From positions 1 to 64,000 of the forward strand of contig NZ_ATYR01000032.1 of assembly GCF_000427785.1 (NCBI RefSeq): a DNA stretch of 64,000 nucleotides. Direction: 5' to 3'. Of the stretch, positions 25,151 through 34,224 are shown in pieces. This DNA is from Massilia alkalitolerans DSM 17462 (GTDB taxonomy: Bacteria; Pseudomonadota; Gammaproteobacteria; Burkholderiales; Burkholderiaceae_D). Made by a program: the position numbers and the translations under genes. A model generated the notes under the pieces. It worked only from the letters and a program-made list of their open reading frames with translations, searched no databases and had not been told where the DNA came from. Each line of letters starts with the position of its first letter. Position 1 is the stretch's first letter.

Positions 25151-25951
25151 ATGACGAGTCAAGCACGCCAGGACCTTGCAGTCCTCACCGTTCCCGCCTT
25201 TAACGACAATTACCTGTGGGTGATCCATGACGGCGTCCATGCAGCAGTGGTCGACCCGGGCGATGCCGGCCCCATCCAGGAAACACTGGCCGAACACCAT
25301 CTTACCCTTTCCGCCATTTTACTCACCCATCACCATGCTGACCATATCGGCGGTGTACCTGCCCTGTTGGCACAGGGCAGTGTTCCAGTGTTCGGGCCAC
25401 GCAATGACGGCATCGAAGGCATCACCCAGGCGCTTGGCGAAGGCGAGCGCATGAAGGTGCCGGGGCTCGACCTGGAACTCGAGGTGCTCGAAGTGCCGGG
25501 CCATACGCTGGGTCACATCGCCTACGTGCGGCGCACGCCGGGGGCACACTGGCTGTTCTGCGGGGATACCCTGTTTGCCGGCGGCTGCGGCCGGTTGTTC
25601 GAAGGGACGCCGGCGCAGATGGCGGACTCGCTCGCCAAACTGGCCGCGCTGCCGGACGATACGCTGGTCTATTGCGCGCACGAGTACACGGTGTCGAACC
25701 TGCGCTTCGCGCAGGCGGTCGAACCGGACAACCAGGGACTTGCCCTGCGCATGAAGGACGCGAGCGAGCGGCGCGGGACGCGCTTGCCGACGGTGCCGTC
25801 GACCATCGGGCTGGAACGCGGCACCAACCCCTTCCTGCGCTACACGGAACCGGGGATCGTGAAGAGCCTGATGGAGGCCGGCAGGCTGAAGGAAGGCGCG
25901 GCGCCGGTGGAGGCCTTCGCGGCGCTGCGCGAGTGGAAGAACGTGTTTTGA
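25151..25951 (+). CDS. gloB: Hydroxyacylglutathione hydrolase (glyoxalase II)
   Basis: The 266-residue metallo-beta-lactamase-fold enzyme hydrolyses S-lactoylglutathione in methylglyoxal detoxification. The dinuclear metal motif is THHHADH, with further ligands in VPGHTLGH, CGDTLF and CAHEYT. The C-terminal glutathione-binding domain (NPFLRYTEP and REWKNVF) is complete. The ATG at 25151 has no clear Shine-Dalgarno. It converges with aceB across a GC hairpin. Confidence 0.96.
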   Translation: MTSQARQDLAVLTVPAFNDNYLWVIHDGVHAAVVDPGDAGPIQETLAEHHLTLSAILLTHHHADHIGGVPALLAQGSVPVFGPRNDGIEGITQALGEGERMKVPGLDLELEVLEVPGHTLGHIAYVRRTPGAHWLFCGDTLFAGGCGRLFEGTPAQMADSLAKLAALPDDTLVYCAHEYTVSNLRFAQAVEPDNQGLALRMKDASERRGTRLPTVPSTIGLERGTNPFLRYTEPGIVKSLMEAGRLKEGAAPVEAFAALREWKNVF

Positions 25952-25957
25952 ACGACC

Positions 25958-25984
25958 ACGATGGCCGGCCACGCCGGCCATCGT
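25958..25984. terminator. Convergent hairpin between gloB and aceB
   Basis: ACGATGGCCGGC and GCCGGCCATCGT form a 12-bp perfect stem with a 3-nt loop, centred between two converging genes. U-tracts are poor on both sides, as with several other convergent hairpins in this window. Confidence 0.65.
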
Positions 25985-25990
25985 AGGACA

Positions 25991-27580
25991 TCAGATTTCT
26001 TCGTACAGCGGCAGGGTCAGGAACTCGGCAAACGTATCCGAGGTCGACATCTGCTCGAAGATCTCGGCCGCGCGCGCATAGCTCGGATTGTCGCCGTTCG
26101 GCGCCACCGACTTCACCTTGGCCAGCTCTTCCGGAATCATCGCGCGCACCATCTCGGCCGTCACCTTGCGGCCATCCTCGAGCACACCCTTGGGGGTACG
26201 GATCCACTGCCACACCTGCGAGCGGCTGATCTCGGCCGTCGCGGCGTCTTCCATCAGGTTATGGATCGGCACGCAGCCGTTGCCGGCCAGCCAGGCGCCG
26301 AGGTAGTGGATGCCGACGTTGATGTTGTAGCGCAGGCCTTCTTCCGTGATCGGCGTTTCCGGCTTGAAGTCGAGCAGTTCAGCCGCCGTCACCTTGACGT
26401 CGGGACGCTGCTTCTCGATCTGGTTGGGCTTGTCGCCCAGCACCTTCACGAACTCGGTCATCGCCAGGTCCACCAGGCCCGGGTGGGCCACCCAGCCGCC
26501 GTCGTAGCCGTCGGTGGCGTCGCGCGCCTTGTCGCCCCGCACGCCGCCCATGGCGACCTCGTTCTTGGCCGGGTCGTTCTTGATCGGGATCAGTGCCGAC
26601 ATGCCGCCGATCGCCGGCGCCCCGCGCTTGTGGCAGGTCTTCAGGAGCAGCAGCGCATAGGCGCGCATGAAAGGCGCCGTCATGGTCACCTTGGCGCGGT
26701 CGGCCAGGCAGAAATCCTTGTCCAGCTTGAACTTCTTGATGCACGAGAAGATATAGTCCCAGCGGCCCGCATTCAAGCCGGCGCTGTGCTCGCGCAGCTC
26801 GTACAGGATCTCGTCCATCTCGAAGGCGGCCAGGATGGTCTCGATCAGCACCGTGGCCCGAATGGTGCCGCGCGGCAGGCCGAGCGCTTCCTGGGTCATG
26901 ATGAAGATGTCGTTCCACAGCCGTGCTTCATGGTGCGATTCCATCTTCGGCAGGTAGAAGTACGGGCCGGCGCCACGCGCCAGCTGTTCCTTCGCGTTAT
27001 GGATCATGAACAGGGCAAAGTCGAAGATGCCGCCCGAGACCCGCTTGCCGTCGACCAGCACATGCTTCTCGTCCAGGTGCCAGCCGCGCGGGCGCACCAC
27101 CAGGGTGGCCACCTTGTCGTTCAGCCGGTAGGTCTTGCCGTTCTGCTCGAGCGAAATGGTGCGGCGCACGGCGTCGCGCATGTTCAGCTGGCCGGTGATC
27201 TGGTTGTCCCAGTTCGGCGTGTTCGAATCCTCGAAGTCGGTCATGTAGCTGTCCGCGCCGGAATTGAGCGCGTTGATGACCATCTTGCGCTCGACCGGGC
27301 CGGTGATCTCCACGCGGCGACATGCGAGGGCCTGCGGGATCGGCGCGATCTTCCAGTCGCCTTCGCGGATGTGCGCGGTTTCAGGCAGGAAGTCCGGACG
27401 TTCGCCCGCGTCGAGGCGGCGCGCGCGTTCGGCGCGCGCGGCCAGCAACTGCTGGCGGCGCGGCTCGAAGGCGCGCGACAGCTTCGCGACCAGCTCGAGG
27501 GCTTCAATCGTCAGGATCTGTTCGTAACCAGGCTTGATCTCGGCGGTGATCTGCATGCCGTCTGGGGTGGCGATCGTCAT
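25991..27580 (-). CDS. aceB: Malate synthase A
   Basis: The 529-residue glyoxylate-shunt enzyme condenses glyoxylate with acetyl-CoA to malate. Family blocks include YMTDFEDSNTPNWDN, VRPRGWHLDEKHV, YFYLPKMESHHEARLWN and RWDYIFSCIKKF. The length matches E. coli AceB (533). The start at 27580 follows AGGAG. Isocitrate lyase is not nearby. A LysR regulator is divergently encoded and is the obvious candidate to control it. Confidence 0.96.
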   Translation of the reverse strand: MTIATPDGMQITAEIKPGYEQILTIEALELVAKLSRAFEPRRQQLLAARAERARRLDAGERPDFLPETAHIREGDWKIAPIPQALACRRVEITGPVERKMVINALNSGADSYMTDFEDSNTPNWDNQITGQLNMRDAVRRTISLEQNGKTYRLNDKVATLVVRPRGWHLDEKHVLVDGKRVSGGIFDFALFMIHNAKEQLARGAGPYFYLPKMESHHEARLWNDIFIMTQEALGLPRGTIRATVLIETILAAFEMDEILYELREHSAGLNAGRWDYIFSCIKKFKLDKDFCLADRAKVTMTAPFMRAYALLLLKTCHKRGAPAIGGMSALIPIKNDPAKNEVAMGGVRGDKARDATDGYDGGWVAHPGLVDLAMTEFVKVLGDKPNQIEKQRPDVKVTAAELLDFKPETPITEEGLRYNINVGIHYLGAWLAGNGCVPIHNLMEDAATAEISRSQVWQWIRTPKGVLEDGRKVTAEMVRAMIPEELAKVKSVAPNGDNPSYARAAEIFEQMSTSDTFAEFLTLPLYEEI

Positions 27581-27732
27581 TGCTCAACTCCTGTAAGTGG
27601 GAAACGGGTGCGCGCCTGCACCCCATGCAGGGCGTCTTGGCGTTTGTCATAGCATCAAGTATATTCACTTACAGATAGCTAAACGATACATTTTCTCACT
27701 ACATTTGTGCGTTTTTGTATCAAATCGGGAGG
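27581..27732. promoter_or_regulatory. Divergent promoter region aceB / lysR
   Basis: This 152-base gap between divergent starts is AT-rich compared with its surroundings, especially 27650-27720. LysR proteins usually bind such a shared region and repress themselves. I see several TA-rich candidate -10 elements but cannot assign one confidently. Confidence 0.5.
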
Positions 27733-28638
27733 ATGATGGACAAGTTCAGGCAGATCTCCACCTTCGTGGAAGTGGCCGCACGCGGCAGCCTGTCGGCGGC
27801 GGCGCGCGCCGAAGGTATCGCGCCGGCCATGATCGGCCGGCGCCTCGATGCGCTCGAAGCGCGCCTCGGCGTCAAGCTCCTGCAGCGCACCACGCGCCGC
27901 CTGGCGCTGACCGACGAGGGCGCGGCCTTCCTCGAGGACTGCCAGCGCATCCTCGTCGAACTCGAGGAGGCCGAATCCGCCGCCGCCGAACGCAGCGCCC
28001 GCGCCACCGGCCACTTGCTGGTGTCGGCGCCGGCCGGGTTCGGGCGCCAGCACGTGGCGACCCTGCTGCCCTCCTTCCTGGCCGAGCACCGCGAGCTGAC
28101 CGTCAACCTCAACCTCACCGACCGCCTGGTGGACGTGGTCGGCGAAGGCGTCGACGTGGCGATCCGCATTGCCAGCCTGACCGACTCGAACCTGGTCGGC
28201 ACCAAGCTGGCCGACAACCACCGCGTGGTGGTCGGCTCGCCGGCCTACCTGAAGCGCCATGGGCGCCCGCGGGTGCTGGCCGACTTGGCGAAACACAACT
28301 GCCTGGCGATCAGCAGCGAAGGCAGCCAGCGCGGCTGGACCTTCCTCGACAAGGGCAAGCCGGTCACCCTCAAGGTGGGCGGCAATATGGAGTGCAACGA
28401 CGGCGCGGTGCTGCACGCCTGGGCCCTGGCGGGCAAGGGACTGGCCTGGCGTTCGATGTGGGAAGTGGGCGCGCAGATCGCCGCCGGCGAATTGTGCACC
28501 GTGCTGGACGAATTCGCCGCCCCCGGTAATGACATCTATGCTGTATTTGCACAGCGGCAGCACTTACCTTTACGCATACGTGCTTTCGTCGACTTCTTGC
28601 GTCGCAGCTATTCTCAGCCGGAGTATTGGCGGATCTGA
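27733..28638 (+). CDS. LysR-family transcriptional regulator
   Basis: The 301-residue protein has an N-terminal winged helix-turn-helix (FVEVAARGSLSAAARAEGIAPAMIGRRLDALE) and a substrate-binding domain from about residue 90. The pattern is closest to the CrgA/DsdC-like LysR group. Two adjacent ATGs (27733, 27736) follow GGGAGG; the second has the better spacing. Divergent placement suggests control of aceB, perhaps by a C2 metabolite, but this is inference from position only. Confidence 0.88.
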   Translation: MMDKFRQISTFVEVAARGSLSAAARAEGIAPAMIGRRLDALEARLGVKLLQRTTRRLALTDEGAAFLEDCQRILVELEEAESAAAERSARATGHLLVSAPAGFGRQHVATLLPSFLAEHRELTVNLNLTDRLVDVVGEGVDVAIRIASLTDSNLVGTKLADNHRVVVGSPAYLKRHGRPRVLADLAKHNCLAISSEGSQRGWTFLDKGKPVTLKVGGNMECNDGAVLHAWALAGKGLAWRSMWEVGAQIAAGELCTVLDEFAAPGNDIYAVFAQRQHLPLRIRAFVDFLRRSYSQPEYWRI

Positions 28639-28682
28639 TCACCAATCATGCACTGCGGGAAAAGCGCCTGAGCTGAACAGGC

Positions 28683-28713
28683 AAAAAAAATCCCCGGCGA
28701 TCCGGGGATTTTT
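28683..28713. terminator. Bidirectional terminator lysR / csp
   Basis: AAAAAAAA, TCCCCGG, short loop, CCGGGGA, TTTTT: a strong intrinsic terminator in both directions, serving the LysR gene and the convergent cold-shock gene. Confidence 0.92.
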
Positions 28714-28731
28714 GCTATCGCTGGAGAGCGA

Positions 28732-28935
28732 TTACAGCGGCTGGATGTTCGCGGCCTGCTTGCCCTTCGGGCCAGTGGTCACGTCGAACGAAACGCGCTG
28801 GTTCTCTTGCAGCGATTTGAAGCCGTTGCTTTGGATCGCCGAGAAGTGAGCGAACAGATCTTCGCCGCCTTCGTCAGGGGTGATGAAGCCAAAACCCTTC
28901 GAATCATTGAACCATTTAACGATGCCAGTTGCCAT
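28732..28935 (-). CDS. Cold-shock protein, CspA family
   Basis: This 67-residue single OB-fold protein has RNP1 (KGFGFI) and RNP2 (DLFAHFSAI) motifs and should act as a nucleic-acid chaperone. It begins MATGIVKWFND, typical of CspA. AGGAAA precedes the ATG. A TATAAT-containing promoter is seen about 105 bases upstream, giving a long leader as expected for cold-regulated csp genes. Confidence 0.96.
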   Translation of the reverse strand: MATGIVKWFNDSKGFGFITPDEGGEDLFAHFSAIQSNGFKSLQENQRVSFDVTTGPKGKQAANIQPL

Positions 28936-29286
28936 TACAATTTCCTATTTCAGTTAAGTGGGCTTGCGCCCGTTTAAGATCGTTTGAAGAAGCAAGAAAG
29001 GAATGACAGACTAACTGCACTACTACCTACAACCCAACGATCCCGTATTATACCGAATAAAAACGGTGTGACACGCACTTCGCAAAATAAAAAGGCGAAT
29101 TTGCGCATCATTTCCCACAAAGTTCTTGAATTCAACTTTTATGGACGCAGTTTGAATCGGCACTAGGGAAAATATAGGGCATCGAGTGGCTAAATGTTTG
29201 TGCGGCGTCAAACGATTCAGCGATGATTTATTGCGATATGGCATCACGAACATGCCACGCTGTGCATACAGCCGTCGCGGCCAGTG
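28936..29286. promoter_or_regulatory. Long csp leader and promoter region
   Basis: On the minus strand TATAAT lies at 29052-29047 with TGTCAC about 15-16 bases upstream as a weak -35. This puts the transcript start near 29040 and gives a leader of about 105 nt. The rest up to the Hpt gene is AT-rich and shows no open frame or RNA gene that I recognise. Confidence 0.55.
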
Positions 29287-29634
29287 TCAGGCCAGGCCGC
29301 GCGGGTCACGCCGCGCCGCGTCCACGAACTGCAGCAACTCGCCCACCCAGGCGGCCCAGTCGCTGGCGGCGACGGCTTCGAAGGCGGTCAGCACGCGCAG
29401 GCGCTGCTCCAGCAGGCGCGCATGCTGGCCGAGGCCGCGGTAGCCCAAGGTGACGGCGGAGCCGGCCATGGTATGCAGCATGGCCTGCAGTTCGGCGGCG
29501 GTGCTTGCCGGTTGCGCGGGGTCGAGCCCGGCGCCCAGCAGCCCGATGCGATCGAGGGTCGCGGGCAGGCGGCTGGCAAAGCCGGCATTCGCCGTCGCCA
29601 GGCGCGAGAAGAACTGCTGGTCCGCCGCGTGCAT
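29287..29634 (-). CDS. Hpt (histidine phosphotransfer) domain protein
   Basis: The 115-residue all-helical protein has the Hpt helix ELQAMLHTMAGSAVTLGYRGLG, where the phosphorylatable His is in LHTMAGSA. A free Hpt protein passes phosphate between a hybrid kinase receiver and a response regulator. The start at 29634 follows GGAGGAG. It begins 26 bases after the upp stop and is probably cotranscribed with it. The MHYT hybrid kinase at 10975 lacks its own Hpt domain and is one possible partner. Confidence 0.72.
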   Translation of the reverse strand: MHAADQQFFSRLATANAGFASRLPATLDRIGLLGAGLDPAQPASTAAELQAMLHTMAGSAVTLGYRGLGQHARLLEQRLRVLTAFEAVAASDWAAWVGELLQFVDAARRDPRGLA

Positions 29635-29659
29635 GCCCGTTCTCCTCCCGGTGCGGTGC

Positions 29660-30310
29660 TTACTTGGTGCCGAAAATGCGGTCGCCGGCGTCACCCAGGC
29701 CCGGCACGATGTAGGCGTCCTCGTTCAGGTGCGAATCGAGCGAGGCGACGTAGACCTTCACGTCCGGGTGCGACTTCTGGAACACCTCGATGCCTTCCGG
29801 TGCAGCCACCAGGGCCAGGAACAGGATCTGCTCGCTCGGCACGCCGCGCTTCTTCAGCACGTCGACGGCATGGACTGCCGAATTGCCGGTGGCGATCATC
29901 GGGTCGCACAGGATGAAGGTACGCTCGTTGGTGTCCGGCAGGCGCACCAGGTACTCGACCGGCTCGTGGGTGTCCGGGTCGCGGAACACGCCGATGTGGC
30001 CGACGCGCGCCGAGGGCACCAGCTCCAGCAGGCCGTCGCTCATGCCGATGCCGGCGCGCAGGATCGGCACGATCGCCAGCTTCTTGCCGGCGATGACCGG
30101 CGCCTCGATCGTCACCAGCGGGGTCTGCACGGTGCGGGTGGTCAGCGGCAGGTCGCGCGTGATCTCGTAGCCCATCAAGAGCGTGAGCTCGCGCAGCAGT
30201 TCGCGGAAGGTGCGCGTGGACGTATCGTGCTCGCGCATGTGCGACAGCTTGTGCTGGATGAGCGGGTGGTTCAGGATGAAGAGATTGGGGAAGCGCGGAT
30301 CTTGTTTCAT
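29660..30310 (-). CDS. upp: Uracil phosphoribosyltransferase
   Basis: This 216-residue salvage enzyme makes UMP from uracil and PRPP. It shows the PRPP loop region (ILCDPMIATGNSAVHAVDVL) and the uracil-binding end (YIVPGLGDAGDRIFGTK). The length is slightly above E. coli Upp (208). A possible -10 (GATAAT on the minus strand) lies at about 30351-30356. An Hpt gene follows closely. Confidence 0.96.
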   Translation of the reverse strand: MKQDPRFPNLFILNHPLIQHKLSHMREHDTSTRTFRELLRELTLLMGYEITRDLPLTTRTVQTPLVTIEAPVIAGKKLAIVPILRAGIGMSDGLLELVPSARVGHIGVFRDPDTHEPVEYLVRLPDTNERTFILCDPMIATGNSAVHAVDVLKKRGVPSEQILFLALVAAPEGIEVFQKSHPDVKVYVASLDSHLNEDAYIVPGLGDAGDRIFGTK

Positions 30311-30436
30311 GGTCGGTGTCGAACGTGTTGGTGTGAGGCTCTTGGACCGGCATTATCCCAGCCACGCGCCTGTTTGTCCCTTATTTCTGCACATTTCGAC
30401 AAGAACTCGCACAGCGGTACGTTTTTCTCATCCCGT

Positions 30437-32149
30437 TTACTCCGTCGCCAGCGCCCGCGCCAGGATCGCGGCGCAGTCGCTGGATGCCGGCAGCCGCCCG
30501 AAGGCGCCGCCCGGTTCGCAAGCGATGCGCGAGGCCACGAAGGCATCCGCCACGTAGCCCGGCGCATGACGCAGCAGCAGCGCACCCTGCACCGCCAGCA
30601 CCAGGCGCTCGGCCAGGCGCCGGGCGCCGGATTCGATCCCGGCCAGCGTCGGCAGCTCGTCGAGCAGCCGGGCGGCATGTGCATCGAAACGCGCGTCCAG
30701 CCCCCGTGCCGGTTCCAGCTCGGCGGCCAGCGCCGCGCGCGCCTCCGGCAGCGACTTGCCGAGCGCGCGCAGCACGTCGAGGCACATCACGTTGCCCGAG
30801 CCTTCCCAGATCGAGTTGACCGGCAGTTCACGGTAAATGCGCGCCAGGGGACCGTCCTCGACGTAGCCGTTGCCGCCCATGACCTCCATCGCCTCGGCCC
30901 CGAAGGCCGGGCCGCGCTTGCAGATCCAGTACTTGCCGGCCGGGGTCAGGATGCGCCCAAGCAGGGCTTGCGCCGGATCGTCGGCCTGGTCGAAACAGCG
31001 CGCCAGGCGCAGCGCAAAGGCGGTGGCGGCTTCGGATTCGAGCGCGAGGTCGGCCAGCACGTTCTGCATCAGGGGCTGCTCGCTGAGGACGCGCCCGAAG
31101 ACGCTGCGCCCGCGCGCGTGGTGCAGCGCATGGCACAGCGCCGCGCGCATGATGCCGGCGCTGCCGAGCACGCAATCGAGCCGCGTATAGCCGCCCATCT
31201 CGAGGATGGTGGGGATGCCGCGCCCCGGCGCGCCGACCATCCACCCGACCGCGCCCTGGAATTCCACCTCCGAGGAAGCGTTCGAGCGGTTGCCCAGCTT
31301 GTCCTTCAGGCGCTGCACGCGGATCGGGTTGCGGCTGCCGTCCGGCAGGAAGCGCGGCACGAAGAAGCAGCTGAGGTGGTCCGGCATTCCGGCCGCGCTG
31401 CCGGCCTCATCGGTCTGCGCCAGGATCAGGTGGGCGTCGGACTGCGGCACCGAGAAGAACCATTTGTGGCCGACGATGCGCCAGGCGCCCTCGCCTTCGG
31501 CCCCGAAGCGCTCCGTTGCCTCGCCCGGCAGGATCGGCGCGGCACGTGTGGTGTTGGCGCGCACGTCGCTGCCGCCCTGTTTCTCGGTCATGCCCATGCC
31601 CACCAGCGCGCCGCGCTTGTGCGCGACCGGCAGCGAGCGCGGGTCGTAGTCGTTCGACAGGATCTTCGGCAGCCAGGTGGCCGCCAGGGCAGGCACGCGG
31701 CGCAGCGCCGGCACCGAGGCGAAGGTCATCGTGACCGGGCACTGGGCGCCGTTCTCCACCTGGCCGAACAGCAGGTACTGGGCGGCGCGCGCCACCTGGG
31801 CGCCTGGGCGCGGGTCGAGCCAGGGCGCGGAATGGGCGCCAGCCCCGATCAGCAGCGACATCAAGCGATGCCAGGCCGGATGGAACTCGATCTCGTCGAT
31901 CCGGTTGCCCATGCGGTCATGGCTCACCAGGCGCGGACCATGGACATTGGCCAGGCGCGCCAGGTCGAGGATCTCGGCACGACCAAGCTCGGCGCCCAGG
32001 GCGTCCAGCGCCGCGCCGGCCCAGCCCGCTCCCTCGCGTTCGACCGCCTCCCGCAGGGCCGCGTCACAGCGAAACAGGTTGACATCCGCGAAGGGCGCGG
32101 CCTGGTTCAGCACCTCATGGGTATCGAAGGGACTGTCGAAGGGCTTCAT
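30437..32149 (-). CDS. Acyl-CoA dehydrogenase family protein, AidB-like
   Basis: The 570-residue flavoprotein is close in length to E. coli AidB (541). It shows GMGMTEKQGGSDVRANTT (flavin and substrate region), a GHKWFFSVPQSDAHLILAQT block, and a C-terminal helical part with GGNGYVEDGPLARIYRELPVNSIWEGSGNVM. AidB proteins bind DNA and protect against alkylation damage; related enzymes act as isovaleryl-CoA dehydrogenases. The two roles cannot be separated here. No Ada or AlkB gene lies nearby. Confidence 0.85.
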   Translation of the reverse strand: MKPFDSPFDTHEVLNQAAPFADVNLFRCDAALREAVEREGAGWAGAALDALGAELGRAEILDLARLANVHGPRLVSHDRMGNRIDEIEFHPAWHRLMSLLIGAGAHSAPWLDPRPGAQVARAAQYLLFGQVENGAQCPVTMTFASVPALRRVPALAATWLPKILSNDYDPRSLPVAHKRGALVGMGMTEKQGGSDVRANTTRAAPILPGEATERFGAEGEGAWRIVGHKWFFSVPQSDAHLILAQTDEAGSAAGMPDHLSCFFVPRFLPDGSRNPIRVQRLKDKLGNRSNASSEVEFQGAVGWMVGAPGRGIPTILEMGGYTRLDCVLGSAGIMRAALCHALHHARGRSVFGRVLSEQPLMQNVLADLALESEAATAFALRLARCFDQADDPAQALLGRILTPAGKYWICKRGPAFGAEAMEVMGGNGYVEDGPLARIYRELPVNSIWEGSGNVMCLDVLRALGKSLPEARAALAAELEPARGLDARFDAHAARLLDELPTLAGIESGARRLAERLVLAVQGALLLRHAPGYVADAFVASRIACEPGGAFGRLPASSDCAAILARALATE

Positions 32150-32490
32150 TTTTCGCTCTTTCTTCCGTTATATGGAAAGGTCCACGACCAAGTGTTGCAG
32201 CTCAGCATCAACTCACAAACAATAACCATCGAGTAATTTGCTGCAGAGCAATAATCGGCGACAATAGCAGTACGTATAACTTGCTTCAACAGCAATAACG
32301 CTAACGCAAAGGTCTTGTGAAGGCAAGCCGCTGCGGCAGCGCAAGCACGAACAAAACCAGACCGGCACTTGTGATTTTTAATGCCTTTCAGAATCTTTCG
32401 ATGCTACAGTCATACTGGGTTTGGTAGACTTGCATGATTTACACGTGGCCTGTCAGCGCGTGCGAGCAACAACAAGGCAGACATTCAAGA
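32150..32490. other. Divergent intergenic region, no gene seen
   Basis: This 341-base gap lies between aidB-like (leftward) and the GGDEF-EAL gene (rightward). It is AT-richer than the genes and contains AGCAATAA twice (around 32248 and 32291). An in-frame extension of the GGDEF-EAL protein to 32434 shows no conserved sequence. Promoters for both genes must be here, but I cannot place them. Confidence 0.5.
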
Positions 32491-34224
32491 ATGCACACCA
32501 GTTCCACCGCCGCAAAATTCGAGCCGCGCAAGCAGCCTGCGTCGCTGCTTGACAGCCTGCTCGAAGCGGCCGGCGACATCGTGCTGCGCGTGACCCTCGG
32601 CGGCCAGGTGCGCGCCGCCAGTCGCCGGGCGCTGACCCTGACCGGCGTGGAAACGGGCGGCCGGCCCCTGGTGTCGCTGGTCCATGACGTCGACCAGCAG
32701 GCGCTGAAGAATGCCCTCGCTCATGCCGCCGCCAGCGGCGATCCGGCGCTGGTCGAGGCGCGCTTTCGCTGCAACGAACGCGACATCTGGTTCGAACTGC
32801 GCATCGCATTGATCACCTCCGGCGACGATGCCCCGCTGCTCGTCGTCGGCCGCGACATGTCGGCCCAGCACGCCACCGAGGAACGCCTGCGCCACATGGC
32901 GACCCACGATTCGCTCACCGAGCTGCCGAACCGGGTGCTGCTGTCCGACCGTATCCGCATGGTGATCGCCAATGCGCGCCGCTCCGGCCAGGGCTTCGCG
33001 GTCGCCACCATCGGCCTGGACGGCTTCAAGAAGGTCAACGACGGCCTCGGGCACGCGGTCGGCGACGCGGTGCTGCGCATGGCCGCCGGACGCCTGCGCC
33101 GCACGCTGCGCGACAGCGACACCCTGGCGCGGGTCGGCGGCGACGAATTCGTCGCGGTGCTGCCGGGGTCGAGCAACGAGGCGCAGATCAAGCTGGTCAC
33201 GGGACGCCTGATGGCCGCGCTGCAGTCGCCCTTCGAGATCGACGGCCACACCATCTACCTTGCCGGATCGATCGGCGTGTCGGTGTATCCGGAGCACGCC
33301 GAGGACGAAGTCCAGCTCGTAACCCTGGCCGACACCGCCATGTCGCGCGCCAAGGAGACCGGCAAGGCGCGCGCCGTCACCTACAGCCCGCGCGACCAGG
33401 GCCCGCCCGAGCACGACATCTCGCTCGAGGCCGCGATGTTCAACGCGGTGCGCGAGGGCGAGTTCCAGCTCTACTACCAGCCGATCGTCGACACCCGTAG
33501 CCGCACCATCGAAGGTTTCGAGACCCTGATGCGCTGGAAGCACCCGAGCCTGGGCATGGTGCCGCCTGGCCGCTTCATCCCGATCGCCGAGACCAACGGC
33601 CTGATCAACCTGCTCGGTGCCTGGGCGCTGAAGGCGGCCTGCATGCAGATCCGCCAGTTCGAGGAGGCGGCCGGCCGCGAGCTCTACATCTCGGTGAACA
33701 TCAGCCCGCGCCAGTTCAGGAGCGACAAGTTCCTCACCGTGCTGGACGATGCGCTGGCCCTGTCCGGCACGCCGGGCAGCAAGCTGGTGCTCGAGATCAC
33801 CGAAGGCACGCTGATGGTCGACCCGGTCCACGCGGAATCGGTGCTGGTCAAGATGGCCGAGCGCGGAGCCCGCATCGCCATCGACGACTTCGGCACCGGC
33901 TATTCGAGCCTGGCCTACCTGAAGCGCTTCCCGATCTCGGTGCTGAAGGTCGACCGCGCCTTCGTGAAGGACCTGCCGGGCGCCGAGAAGGACGCCGCGA
34001 TCTGCAACGCGGTGCTCGACCTGGCCAAGCATCTCGACCTGTCGGTGGTGGCCGAAGGGGTCGAGACCGAAGCGCAGCTGGCCTGGCTGGACGGTCTGGG
34101 CTGCCAGTACGTGCAGGGCTACCTGACCGGCAAGCCGATGCCGGCCCACGTGGCCCTGACCGCGTTGAAAGAAAATCTTTACACCGAATTACTGCCGCAC
34201 GACTTCCGGGCGATCCAACCATGA
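32491..34224 (+). CDS. GGDEF-EAL cyclic-di-GMP protein
   Basis: The 577-residue cytoplasmic protein has a PAS-like N-terminus (20-130), a GGDEF domain with intact GGDEF and an RxxD I-site (RDSD), and an EAL domain. The EAL signature reads ETL (GFETLMRW) and keeps the ExLxR pattern; DDFGTGYSS and the catalytic Glu/Lys blocks are present. Both synthesis and hydrolysis of c-di-GMP are possible. The stop overlaps the start of the HDOD gene by four bases (ATGA), so the two are an operon. Confidence 0.9.
   Translation: MHTSSTAAKFEPRKQPASLLDSLLEAAGDIVLRVTLGGQVRAASRRALTLTGVETGGRPLVSLVHDVDQQALKNALAHAAASGDPALVEARFRCNERDIWFELRIALITSGDDAPLLVVGRDMSAQHATEERLRHMATHDSLTELPNRVLLSDRIRMVIANARRSGQGFAVATIGLDGFKKVNDGLGHAVGDAVLRMAAGRLRRTLRDSDTLARVGGDEFVAVLPGSSNEAQIKLVTGRLMAALQSPFEIDGHTIYLAGSIGVSVYPEHAEDEVQLVTLADTAMSRAKETGKARAVTYSPRDQGPPEHDISLEAAMFNAVREGEFQLYYQPIVDTRSRTIEGFETLMRWKHPSLGMVPPGRFIPIAETNGLINLLGAWALKAACMQIRQFEEAAGRELYISVNISPRQFRSDKFLTVLDDALALSGTPGSKLVLEITEGTLMVDPVHAESVLVKMAERGARIAIDDFGTGYSSLAYLKRFPISVLKVDRAFVKDLPGAEKDAAICNAVLDLAKHLDLSVVAEGVETEAQLAWLDGLGCQYVQGYLTGKPMPAHVALTALKENLYTELLPHDFRAIQP

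Noticed and set aside
25958..25984. Convergent GC hairpins as a REP-like repeat family
   Set aside because: Hairpins at 25958, 39353 and 35727 have GGCC-rich arms in common but different sequences and lie only in convergent gaps, so terminators are the simpler explanation.
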